Positions 1-5,072 of a stretch of 6,781 nt of DNA are shown here, in pieces (the first letter of the stretch is position 1; each line of letters opens with the position of its first letter). The notes under the pieces were generated by a model. That model had not been told where the DNA came from and did not search any database. It saw nothing but the letters and a program-made list of their open reading frames with translations. A program made the position numbers and the translations under genes. The DNA comes from an uncultured Candidatus Berkelbacteria bacterium (GTDB lineage: Bacteria > Patescibacteriota > UBA1384 > CAILIB01). The stretch covers positions 1 to 6,781 of the forward strand of contig CALBLZ010000094.1 of NCBI GenBank assembly GCA_937895715.1. Reading direction: 5' to 3'.

Positions 1-841
1 GATTGGCACGAAGGTTCCGACCAGCCCCCAGCTTAAGCACCGATGTTGGCAACCGACGCGATCCCGCAGCAAGCTGCGCCTTTTCTGACGCAAGTGCCTC
101 CATGAGCAGACCGAACAAGCCGGCGTTCACGGTGAGGTCAGTGTCGATATATCCAACGAAGTGGTCCTTCAGCCCATGTTCGGTAACAGCGTATGCCATT
201 CCGTAGTAGATAGCGGCCGCTTTCTTGGTGTTCTTTGGTACGCCAACACCCCGAAGGGCACTGCGCACTAAGTCGGAGCTTTCAGACTGAGCAGTCACTC
301 CCTCCTCTAGGAAGAGGACGGTAACCATGTCTGCCAAACCTGCCTCGTCAACAATAGCTTGCGCTACCTGACCGCTTGTTTGACCAGCCTCTGGCTTCGA
401 CATGTCGTCCACCATGAATAGGTGGAATGACACCTTCGAACCTTCGGTAAGCCACTGCAGCTGGGCAACCTTTTGACGCAACGCGTCTTCGCCATGCTCG
501 TACTGCCCGTCGGCAGTACCGCGAGGCATCAGGCGAGTGTTTTCACCGTACATCGGTGCAACAATGCTGAGCCGGGACGGATCCTTGACTCGGAGCACTG
601 CAGCGCGAGAAGCGGCAAGCTTTACGACAGCACGAAGGGTAAGCCCATCGTACTCGGTTGCATCTGGCGATTCAGCCAGCTGCTGCTCGATTTCGGCATA
701 GCGCTCCGGAGCAATGTGCTCGAGCACAACAGATGCCGTATCGCGCATCCATGCTTGGAACGCAGAACTCAGCGGGTCTGCCGGTGCGGCAGAGAATGAT
801 GCGGAGGACGTAACCAGCCCCAAGATTTCACGTGTTTTCAT
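1..841 (-). CDS. Family-2-like glycosyltransferase, C-terminus cut by left edge
   Basis: An open frame of 280 codons runs from ATG at 841 down to position 2 without a stop; the 3' end is outside the window. I read a GT-A fold nucleotide-sugar transferase from motifs in family order: a first beta strand LSIVAPMYGE (residues 91-100, corresponding to the usual V-x-P-x-Y/N-E), FMVDDMS (142-148, cf. VVDDGS), KKAAAIYYGM (206-215, cf. GKGAAVRxGM), YIDTDLT (231-237, the metal-binding DxD), and AAGSRR (258-263, cf. GSR). It should transfer a sugar from an activated donor at the inner membrane or in the cytoplasm; donor and acceptor cannot be told. Unusually, about 90 residues precede the catalytic fold, with no signal peptide or membrane helix in the visible part. 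There is no Shine-Dalgarno site before the ATG. It is divergent from the rhodanese gene. The family call is fairly secure; the subfamily is unknown. Confidence 0.75.
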   Translation of the reverse strand, partial: MKTREILGLVTSSASFSAAPADPLSSAFQAWMRDTASVVLEHIAPERYAEIEQQLAESPDATEYDGLTLRAVVKLAASRAAVLRVKDPSRLSIVAPMYGENTRLMPRGTADGQYEHGEDALRQKVAQLQWLTEGSKVSFHLFMVDDMSKPEAGQTSGQVAQAIVDEAGLADMVTVLFLEEGVTAQSESSDLVRSALRGVGVPKNTKKAAAIYYGMAYAVTEHGLKDHFVGYIDTDLTVNAGLFGLLMEALASEKAQLAAGSRRLPTSVLKLGAGRNLRAN

Positions 842-851
842 GGCACATTGA

Positions 852-880
852 TTTATATCAAAAAAAACCTAGTTTGATAA
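852..880 (-). promoter_or_regulatory. Candidate promoter of the glycosyltransferase gene
   Basis: On the minus strand TTATCA (880-875) and TATAAA (857-852) are separated by 17 bases; each matches the sigma-70 consensus at 4-5 of 6 positions. The expected transcription start would lie only a few bases before the ATG at 841, so the message would be nearly leaderless, which fits the absent ribosome binding site. This is AT-rich sequence, so a chance match is possible. Confidence 0.35.
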
Positions 881-927
881 GATTCCGAACAGTTGCAAAC
901 TTCCTCACAACGCACCCGCTCGCACGG

Positions 928-942
928 TGATACAATTATAAT
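928..942 (+). promoter_or_regulatory. Candidate extended -10 promoter of the rhodanese gene
   Basis: TGATACAAT (928-936) fits the extended -10 pattern TG-n-TATAAT, and a perfect TATAAT follows at 937-942. No good -35 hexamer is seen at the right distance, as is usual for extended -10 promoters. The transcript would have a 5' leader of about 25-35 nt. It shares the 134-bp divergent spacer (842-975) with the glycosyltransferase promoter; nothing else is seen in that spacer. Confidence 0.45.
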
Positions 943-975
943 TGAATTTTTCCCATCAGTACTGTAACCCTAATT

Positions 976-1440
976 ATGGAAAAACCAATGACCTATCTAA
1001 TCGCCGGTGCTTTTGTGATTGTACTCGGAGCTGTACTCATCTTCACCTTACGCCCTTTGGGCAATACGACGCAAAAAAGTCCAACCAGCAGTCCCTCTAA
1101 CCAGGTACAACCAACTACCAGCTTGCTCACTACACGCGAGGTAACCGCGCTTCTAGGGGAAAAGCGAGGCGACACCTCCTTCGCCATTCTAGATGTGCGA
1201 ACCCCTGAAGAATACACTTCAGGCCACCTTGCAGGCTCGGAGAATATCGATTACTACGCAGCGGATATTAAAGAGAAACTAGCTGAGCTCGATCGCTCAA
1301 AAACGTACCTTGTATACTGTCGTACCGGTAAGCGCAGCAGTGCCGTTGCAACAATGATGGAATCACTTGGGTTCACGCAGATTAATGACCTCCAGGGTGG
1401 TATTGAGGCGTGGAAAGCGGCGTCTCTACCTATTGAATAA
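976..1440 (+). CDS. Membrane-anchored single-domain rhodanese
   Basis: A 154-residue protein. Residues 6-26 form one hydrophobic helix (an uncleaved anchor or signal peptide), 27-52 a Ser/Thr/Pro/Gln-rich linker, and about 50-153 one rhodanese domain. Diagnostic parts are LDVRTPEEY (72-80), GHLAGSENID (83-92), the active-site loop CRTGKRS (115-121) with Cys115 as the persulfide-forming residue, and the closing DLQGGIEAW (138-146). Family members move sulfane sulfur to thiol or cyanide acceptors or take part in thiol redox chemistry. The anchor should place this domain on the outer face of the membrane. The ATG at 976 lacks a Shine-Dalgarno site; an in-frame ATG at 988 (residue 5) with GGA seven bases upstream is an equally possible start and leaves the anchor intact. 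It is convergent with the methyltransferase gene, 28 bases away. The partner is unknown. Confidence 0.88.
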   Translation: MEKPMTYLIAGAFVIVLGAVLIFTLRPLGNTTQKSPTSSPSNQVQPTTSLLTTREVTALLGEKRGDTSFAILDVRTPEEYTSGHLAGSENIDYYAADIKEKLAELDRSKTYLVYCRTGKRSSAVATMMESLGFTQINDLQGGIEAWKAASLPIE

Positions 1441-1457
1441 GCACCTAATCGGTAGAG
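1424..1457. repeat. Inverted repeat spanning the rhodanese stop codon
   Basis: CTCTACC (1424-1430) and GGTAGAG (1451-1457) are perfect 7-base arms. ATT/AAT can pair inside after one mismatch. It covers the end of the rhodanese gene and the short convergent gap. No U-run follows on either strand, so it is not a standard intrinsic terminator; it might still be a 3'-end stabilising hairpin, or chance. Confidence 0.3.
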
Positions 1458-1468
1458 TCACACCATAC

Positions 1469-1936
1469 TTACCCCTTGCCGACACCAAGCCCTGGCAACA
1501 ATCCCCCAACCTCCTTCATATACTCTTTGTAACCAGGGAACCTCGCCTGCAACAACCCCTCCTCGTACTTAGACTTTGCCATGAGCACAGCCAACAGTAC
1601 CACCCAAACCAACCACATATACCACAGCTTTCCCAGCGTAATTCCCGCAGTAAGGCAGAGTAAGGATGTATACATAGGGTGACGAATTAAGCCGTACACA
1701 CCTGTGCGCAACAGTACAGCTCCCTCTGCCGGCATCGGCGTAACGCGTAAAAATTTCCTCATCTGAAGTATAGCGGTTACCCCGATCACTAAACCAACAA
1801 GAATAAGGGCTGTACGAATGGTATGTACCCAGCCCGCAACCGTAGAACCTGTTTCACCGGTAAAGACGATTACTGCAAGAAGCAAGAACTGGACAATCAC
1901 AAACAACCAGCCGACGAAGGAAGATTTTTTGCTCAC
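1469..1936 (-). CDS. ICMT/PEMT-like membrane methyltransferase family protein
   Basis: A 155-residue polytopic membrane protein with about four hydrophobic segments (roughly residues 8-27, 40-57, 86-102 and 105-121). The signature of the isoprenylcysteine carboxyl methyltransferase / phospholipid methyltransferase superfamily is visible: YGLIRHPMYTS (81-91), the R-H-P-x-Y motif tied to S-adenosylmethionine binding, then KYEEGLLQARFPGYKEYMKEV (123-142) with its conserved Glu and F-x-x-Y-x-x-Y pattern. Bacterial members methylate lipids, thiols or other small substrates, or are uncharacterised; the substrate here cannot be assigned. The start is a GTG at 1936 directly after the cupin TAA (1937-1939), with no intergenic base and no strong Shine-Dalgarno site. 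It is therefore probably translated by coupling with the cupin, as the second gene of a two-gene operon. The next in-frame Met (residue 59) would remove two helices. Confidence 0.82.
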   Translation of the reverse strand: MSKKSSFVGWLFVIVQFLLLAVIVFTGETGSTVAGWVHTIRTALILVGLVIGVTAILQMRKFLRVTPMPAEGAVLLRTGVYGLIRHPMYTSLLCLTAGITLGKLWYMWLVWVVLLAVLMAKSKYEEGLLQARFPGYKEYMKEVGGLLPGLGVGKG

Positions 1937-2338
1937 TTACTCGGTAGTTACGCCGTCAAACTCTGGTGCATCAGCCGTGGCTTCCGCTTTGGTAGCACGT
2001 ACAACACCATCCTTGTGGTGTGCAGGCGTGTAGAGCGTGTACAGCTGGAGTGACTCTGTTTCCGATGCATTTGTTATATTATGCCTTGCCCCAGCTGGGA
2101 CAATCACCGCATCACCACCAGCGACATCGTATTCAGTATCGTTAATTACAACTTTTCCAGTGCCACGCTCAAAGCGAAAGAACTGGTCGTTTTCTTCGTG
2201 GGTTTCTAGCCCGATTTCTTCCCCAGGCAGCAGCGACATCAGTACCAACTGACAGTGCTCGCCCGTGTATAGCACCTGACGAAAGTTAGTATTTTCCTCA
2301 GTAAGGGATTCAATGGGTGCGCAGTATCCTTGTTTCAT
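1937..2338 (-). CDS. Small single-domain cupin (mannose-6-phosphate isomerase-like)
   Basis: A 133-residue cytoplasmic protein consisting of one cupin barrel. Motif 2 is textbook: G75-x5-P81-x-G83-x2-H86-x3-N90. Motif 1 is divergent, THEENDQFFRFERG (46-59), where H47 is kept but the second His is Glu49 and Gln52 lies near the usual Glu position. Likely metal ligands are H47, E49 or Q52, and H86. A YTPAHHKDG segment (103-111) follows the barrel, and the tail after about 115 is acidic and probably disordered. Such small cupins bind a metal and a sugar, carboxylate or similar ligand, and many act as isomerases or stress proteins; no substrate can be deduced. It is the first gene of a pair with the abutting methyltransferase. 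ATG at 2338 follows GGAGG (2346-2342) by only 3 bases, the only strong Shine-Dalgarno-like site seen in the window. Confidence 0.88.
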   Translation of the reverse strand: MKQGYCAPIESLTEENTNFRQVLYTGEHCQLVLMSLLPGEEIGLETHEENDQFFRFERGTGKVVINDTEYDVAGGDAVIVPAGARHNITNASETESLQLYTLYTPAHHKDGVVRATKAEATADAPEFDGVTTE

Positions 2339-2341
2339 ATG

Positions 2342-2346
2342 CCTCC
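2342..2346 (-). promoter_or_regulatory. Ribosome binding site of the cupin gene
   Basis: On the minus strand GGAGG is followed by CAT and then the ATG, a spacing of 3 bases, shorter than the usual 5-9. It supports the ATG at 2338 and stands out because the other gene starts in the window have no comparable site. Confidence 0.6.
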
Positions 2347-2369
2347 GTTAGCTGTCGCATAGTAGCGGC

Positions 2370-2376
2370 AATTATC
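2370..2376 (-). promoter_or_regulatory. Weak candidate -10 for the cupin-methyltransferase operon
   Basis: GATAAT (2376-2371, minus) matches TATAAT at 5 of 6 positions and would give a leader of about 25 nt that includes the GGAGG site. No -35 hexamer is convincing. A 10-bp palindrome, CGTATATACG (2378-2387), lies just upstream of it and could be an operator. A second minus-strand candidate, TATACT, lies at 2414-2409, also without a clear -35. Confidence 0.25.
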
Positions 2377-2486
2377 ACGTATATACGAATGGTGCACTTC
2401 ACTTCCTAGTATACGCTTGTTGCTCACCCTGATCGCACAAATAGAGTGGCAACTACACTAGGGCAAAACGCGCTGAGTGGTTTTTT

Positions 2487-2495
2487 TGGTAGAGT
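2487..2495 (+). promoter_or_regulatory. Candidate extended -10 placing the transcript start at the Ham1 ATG
   Basis: TGG-TAGAGT (2487-2495) fits TG-n-TAnnnT, after a run of seven T. Only six bases separate it from the ATG at 2502, so the predicted transcript would be leaderless. The same bases include an in-frame TAG (2490-2492), which fixes the gene start at 2502. The overlapping AGAG could instead act as a weak ribosome binding site. No good -35 is seen. Confidence 0.35.
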
Positions 2496-2501
2496 AACCA
2501 C

Positions 2502-3047
2502 ATGGAAAACATCACCTTCATCACCGGCAACCCTGGCAAAGCTGAGCAGGTAGCCTTCTACCTCCACCACCCCGTCAACCACCACAAGCTAGACCTAACA
2601 GAAGTTCAGTCGCTTGATTTAGAAGAAGTGGTTCGCGCCAAAGCAGCCGAGGCCTACAGTATTCTAGGGTCACCTGTGCTGGTAGAAGATGTGAGCCTCA
2701 CATTCCCCGCGCTCGGTCGACTCCCCGGTCCCCTCATAAAATGGTTTCTGCAAGAACTAGAGAACGAGGGACTCTGCCGCCTACTCGACGGTAAGGATCG
2801 TGCAGTAGTGGCAGAAGTATTGTTCGGCTACCACGATGGCACAACCTGCCACTTATTCTCTGGGATAATTAACGGTACGGTAGCAGACCACCCACGTGGC
2901 ACCATGGGGTTTGGCTGGAGCCCAATCTTTGTGGCAGACGACCACGACAAAACTTTGGCAGAAATGCCCCTCGATGAGCAGAAAGACATAAACATGCGCA
3001 GCATTGCGCTCAAAAAATTGCAGGAGTTTTTAGAAAAGAAATCTTAA
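2502..3047 (+). CDS. Ham1/ITPA-type non-canonical purine NTP pyrophosphatase
   Basis: A 181-residue cytoplasmic enzyme, of normal length for the RdgB/HAM1/ITPA family, which hydrolyses ITP, dITP and XTP to the monophosphate and pyrophosphate, keeping deaminated purines out of nucleic acids. Family motifs in order: ITGNPGKAEQ (7-16, phosphate-binding T/S-x-N-x-x-K), EVQSLDLEEVVRAKA (34-48), VEDVSLTFPALGRLPGPLIKWFL (61-83, with acidic E62/D63 for Mg), and MGFGWSPIF (135-143). The LPGPxIKWFL form resembles the eukaryote/archaea-like branch more than E. coli RdgB. Odd points are at the base pocket: the usual GFGWDP is GFGWSP (Ser140), and the usual SHR is NMR (164-166), so specificity may differ. 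The ATG is fixed by an in-frame TAG at 2490-2492. It is convergent with, and overlaps, helD by four bases at the stops. Confidence 0.9.
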   Translation: MENITFITGNPGKAEQVAFYLHHPVNHHKLDLTEVQSLDLEEVVRAKAAEAYSILGSPVLVEDVSLTFPALGRLPGPLIKWFLQELENEGLCRLLDGKDRAVVAEVLFGYHDGTTCHLFSGIINGTVADHPRGTMGFGWSPIFVADDHDKTLAEMPLDEQKDINMRSIALKKLQEFLEKKS

Positions 3048-4876
3048 GCGCGCAGCACCCCAAGCGAGCTTCCGAGCACGTGCAGCTCCGAGATTGCTCG
3101 AGTTAACGCGACATACAGCAAGTCTCTATCAACGCGCTGCTTTTCTTTTGCGAAAACTTCATCCCCTTCAACCGCAAATAGATCGGCGCTAATTCCTACT
3201 AAGCAGACTGAATCGAACTCAACGCCCTGGGCCTCTCGAACGCTCATGCAGCGAACTCTTGCATCTCCGCCAAAATGTTCAACGAATGCCGCTAGGTAGT
3301 CTGGGTTAAAGGCAAGCACGCCAATTGATCGCTCAGGATCTTCGTTGAGAAGCCCAACAATATAAGAGATTTCCTCAGTGGCACCAGAAACCGTTCGCTC
3401 AGTAACATCTGAACCAGTTTTGATCCCATCTGGAATCTCAACACTATAGCCCAAGGATCGAATGTACTCCAAAATATTTCGCGTGTTGCGGTACACCTTG
3501 TGCAAGGTAACGGTACGCTCCGGGCTAAGCGCCTCCCCAATCTCAGCCCACTCGCGCAGCGTGCCAAACCGAGTTTGCTGTGCCATATCGCCAACATAGA
3601 GCACCGAGCGGCTGCGCTTGAGACACATGCCAAACAGCCGGAGCTGCTCTGGTAGGTAGTTCTGGAATTCATCTACCACCATGAGTGGATACTCTATCTT
3701 TTCCTTTTGGGCAGTGTTTTTGGTACGCCCGGTTCCATCTTTAATCAGAGATGTGATCATTCTTGTGCGCGTAAATCCATCTTCACGACGGCTGAGCGAC
3801 ATTAGGAGCACCGTTAGATCATACCTATCGAAAGCATTCTGTGTTTTTTGCTGTGCAAATATTTCTTTTTGACGAGAATTGAGGTGTCCTACATAGAAAT
3901 TCTCAAGGAGACCAAAGAAGTTCCCGCGGCGAAACAGCGGAACTGGAGCCGCCCGAAGCGCCTGGATTTTTGCGTACTCATAGGCGTCGCGCTCTGGCTC
4001 ACTTGCCCCCGGCCGCAACACCGTAGAAGCATTGGTGATTTCGAGCATGCTAAGCGCCCACTCTGGAAAGGTAGTGATCACTACATCGTGGATCCCAAGC
4101 TCGGGAAGGAGGTGGGAAAAGTAGTCTTTTGTGCCACTATCTTGCACAAACACTATCGAGCGGCGACTCGGGTACTGCTTAGCGGTATCAGGAGACTGGG
4201 TTAGGTAGGCAACTCGGTGCAGCGCTAGTGTGGTTTTCCCGGAACCAGCCGGTCCAGAGATTACAAACGGCCCGGCGTGGTGCGCGCGAATTACTTGATC
4301 TTGTGCCTTTTCCATCTGTGCCACGATTTCTGGCAGCGCGAAGGTATTCTTTCTGGCCGAAAGGTACTCTTGGTGAATAAGCTGGCGCGGTGCACCAATT
4401 CCTTCAGATGAAAGGAAGATAATCTTTCCATCCACAATCATGTACTGATCCTTACGCTGCAATGTCCCCGTGCGGGCGCCGTCCTCGGGTGTTTCGTACG
4501 CTACGGCACCTGGATCTTCAAACCGGAGTGCTGCAATACCGGTAGTCCATGAGTAGATGTGCTCATCGTTAAAGGAGAACCGACCAACATACACGGTTTC
4601 CTGCTTTCCTTCGTCGTCAAACGTTACGTCGCAGCGGGTGAAGTACGGCGACGGCTGCATTCGAGCCAGCTCTTCTAGGCGTCCCCGACTGTGCTCAATG
4701 AGCGCCTGCTGTACCATCTTGGTTTCCTCCGTCTCTACTTCTGAGGTTTTTACCTCTATTTCGCCGCGCGCTATAGAGTCCTCAATCGCAACAATCTCTT
4801 CGCCCACTCGAACAATCGTAGCTGCCAAATGGCTGCGCGCATCACCTAAAATCTGTTCCTTTGGAGTATGTTCCAT
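3044..4876 (-). CDS. helD-like: HelD-like superfamily-1 ATPase (RNA polymerase recycling/helicase IV type)
   Basis: A 610-residue protein. Residues about 12-75 are predicted to form a charged antiparallel coiled coil, followed by PYFTRCDVTF and ETVYVGRF (77-100), the pattern found before the ATPase core in HelD proteins. Superfamily-1 motifs are complete: a Q-like motif around 183-198, Walker A GPAGSGKT (208-215), Walker B LMVVDEFQN (398-406), motif III VLYVGDMAQQT (425-435), motif IV VYRNTRNI (461-468), motif V REAQGVEFDSVCLVG (547-561) and motif VI LLYVALTRA (586-594). Characterised HelD proteins push arms into RNA polymerase channels and use ATP to release stalled polymerase from nucleic acid. 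This one is about 150 residues shorter than B. subtilis HelD, and the usual DWRAP-like motif is changed (YSWTTGIAA, 108-116). A UvrD/Rep-type DNA helicase is the alternative. No Shine-Dalgarno site precedes the ATG; a terminator-like hairpin lies 20-40 bases upstream. Confidence 0.8.
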   Translation of the reverse strand: MEHTPKEQILGDARSHLAATIVRVGEEIVAIEDSIARGEIEVKTSEVETEETKMVQQALIEHSRGRLEELARMQPSPYFTRCDVTFDDEGKQETVYVGRFSFNDEHIYSWTTGIAALRFEDPGAVAYETPEDGARTGTLQRKDQYMIVDGKIIFLSSEGIGAPRQLIHQEYLSARKNTFALPEIVAQMEKAQDQVIRAHHAGPFVISGPAGSGKTTLALHRVAYLTQSPDTAKQYPSRRSIVFVQDSGTKDYFSHLLPELGIHDVVITTFPEWALSMLEITNASTVLRPGASEPERDAYEYAKIQALRAAPVPLFRRGNFFGLLENFYVGHLNSRQKEIFAQQKTQNAFDRYDLTVLLMSLSRREDGFTRTRMITSLIKDGTGRTKNTAQKEKIEYPLMVVDEFQNYLPEQLRLFGMCLKRSRSVLYVGDMAQQTRFGTLREWAEIGEALSPERTVTLHKVYRNTRNILEYIRSLGYSVEIPDGIKTGSDVTERTVSGATEEISYIVGLLNEDPERSIGVLAFNPDYLAAFVEHFGGDARVRCMSVREAQGVEFDSVCLVGISADLFAVEGDEVFAKEKQRVDRDLLYVALTRAISELHVLGSSLGVLRA

Positions 4877-4880
4877 ATGG

Positions 4881-4894
4881 TTTAGTTTACTAAA
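4881..4894. repeat. Perfect inverted repeat just before the helD start
   Basis: TTTAGT (4881-4886) and ACTAAA (4889-4894) are perfect 6-base arms around TT. The repeat lies between the helD start codon (4876) and the terminator-like hairpin and overlaps the latter's U-tract. It is a possible operator or alternative RNA stem. It is short and AT-rich, so chance cannot be excluded. Confidence 0.35.
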
Positions 4895-4915
4895 AAACTG
4901 CCCTTTCAGGCAGTT
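4892..4915 (-). terminator. Intrinsic terminator/attenuator hairpin upstream of helD
   Basis: Read on the minus strand: AACTGCC (4915-4909), loop TGAAAG, GGCAGTT (4902-4896), then four more T. This gives a perfect 7-bp stem, a 6-base loop and a six-U tract counting the last two stem bases. Its orientation would stop transcription heading into helD, 15 bases before the start codon. On the plus strand the tail is poorer (ATTTT). Both flanking genes point away from this region, so it most likely acts as an attenuator of helD or ends a short RNA begun at the 4998-5026 promoter. Confidence 0.65.
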
Positions 4916-4988
4916 ATTTTGCTAGGCACTTAGCGTTTGCCGGCGCTGTTGTGAAGCGTCGATGTAGGTTATGCGTAGCGTATATCAT
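4914..4988 (-). CDS. Possible 24-residue leader peptide or small ORF before helD
   Basis: ATG at 4988 opens 24 codons ending in TAA (4916-4914). The peptide starts MIYATHNLHRRF and ends ANAKCLAK; it is basic, with no membrane helix and no run of one amino acid of the kind used in biosynthetic attenuators. I do not recognise it. The ATG lies about 3 bases after the predicted transcript start of the 4998-5026 promoter, and the stop codon shares its first bases with the 5' arm of the terminator hairpin, so a terminating ribosome would cover that arm. An ORF of this length can arise by chance; placement is the only support, as there is no Shine-Dalgarno site. Confidence 0.35.
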   Translation of the reverse strand: MIYATHNLHRRFTTAPANAKCLAK

Positions 4989-4997
4989 CGTCAAACG

Positions 4998-5026
4998 ATA
5001 TTACCACCAACACCTTGCGGTGTCAA
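4998..5026 (-). promoter_or_regulatory. Near-consensus sigma-70 promoter for the helD leader
   Basis: On the minus strand: TTGACA (5026-5021, 6 of 6), a 17-base spacer, and TAATAT (5003-4998, 4 of 6) preceded by TGG, giving an extended -10. This is the best promoter in the window. Transcription should start near 4991 and proceed toward helD through a leader of about 115 nt. The spacer contains a dyad, ACACC-TTGC-GGTGT (5010-5023 on the plus strand), that overlaps the -35 and could bind a regulator. Confidence 0.65.
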
Positions 5027-5045
5027 GATGGCACCAAAAGTCCTA

Positions 5046-5066
5046 TATACTGGGGTAAAGTAATAT
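5046..5066 (+). promoter_or_regulatory. Candidate -10 elements for the M23-like protein gene
   Basis: Two hexamers precede the ATG at 5073: TATACT (5046-5051) and TAATAT (5061-5066). The second ends six bases before the ATG and would give a leaderless message. Neither has a recognisable -35. The bases directly before the ATG are TCCTCC, the opposite of a ribosome binding site. With the minus-strand leader elements this accounts for the rest of the 196-bp spacer. Confidence 0.3.
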
Positions 5067-5072
5067 TCCTCC

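Noticed and set aside
3..799. Plus-strand ORFs at 3-206 and 473-799 as genes
   Set aside because: They lie antisense within the 280-codon glycosyltransferase frame, which shows ordered family motifs; their own translations show no domain and many Arg/Cys residues typical of shadow frames.
1424..1457. Hairpin at the rhodanese end as an intrinsic terminator
   Set aside because: The arms are perfect but no U-tract follows on either strand, so it was kept only as an inverted repeat.
1367..1663. Plus-strand ORF of 98 codons running past the rhodanese
   Set aside because: It overlaps the rhodanese active region in another frame and the methyltransferase antisense; composition fits a shadow frame.
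2479..2489. T-run at 2481-2487 as a terminator tail
   Set aside because: No stable stem precedes it on the plus strand; it more likely forms the AT-rich part of the Ham1 gene promoter.
2444..2495. GAGTGG direct repeats (2444-2449 and 2475-2480) and an imperfect dyad at 2442-2460 as operators
   Set aside because: Six-base repeats 31 bases apart and a dyad with mismatches are expected by chance; no third copy supports them.
3848..4204. Plus-strand ORF of 118 codons inside helD
   Set aside because: It is antisense to the core ATPase domain between Walker A and Walker B; no recognisable motif.
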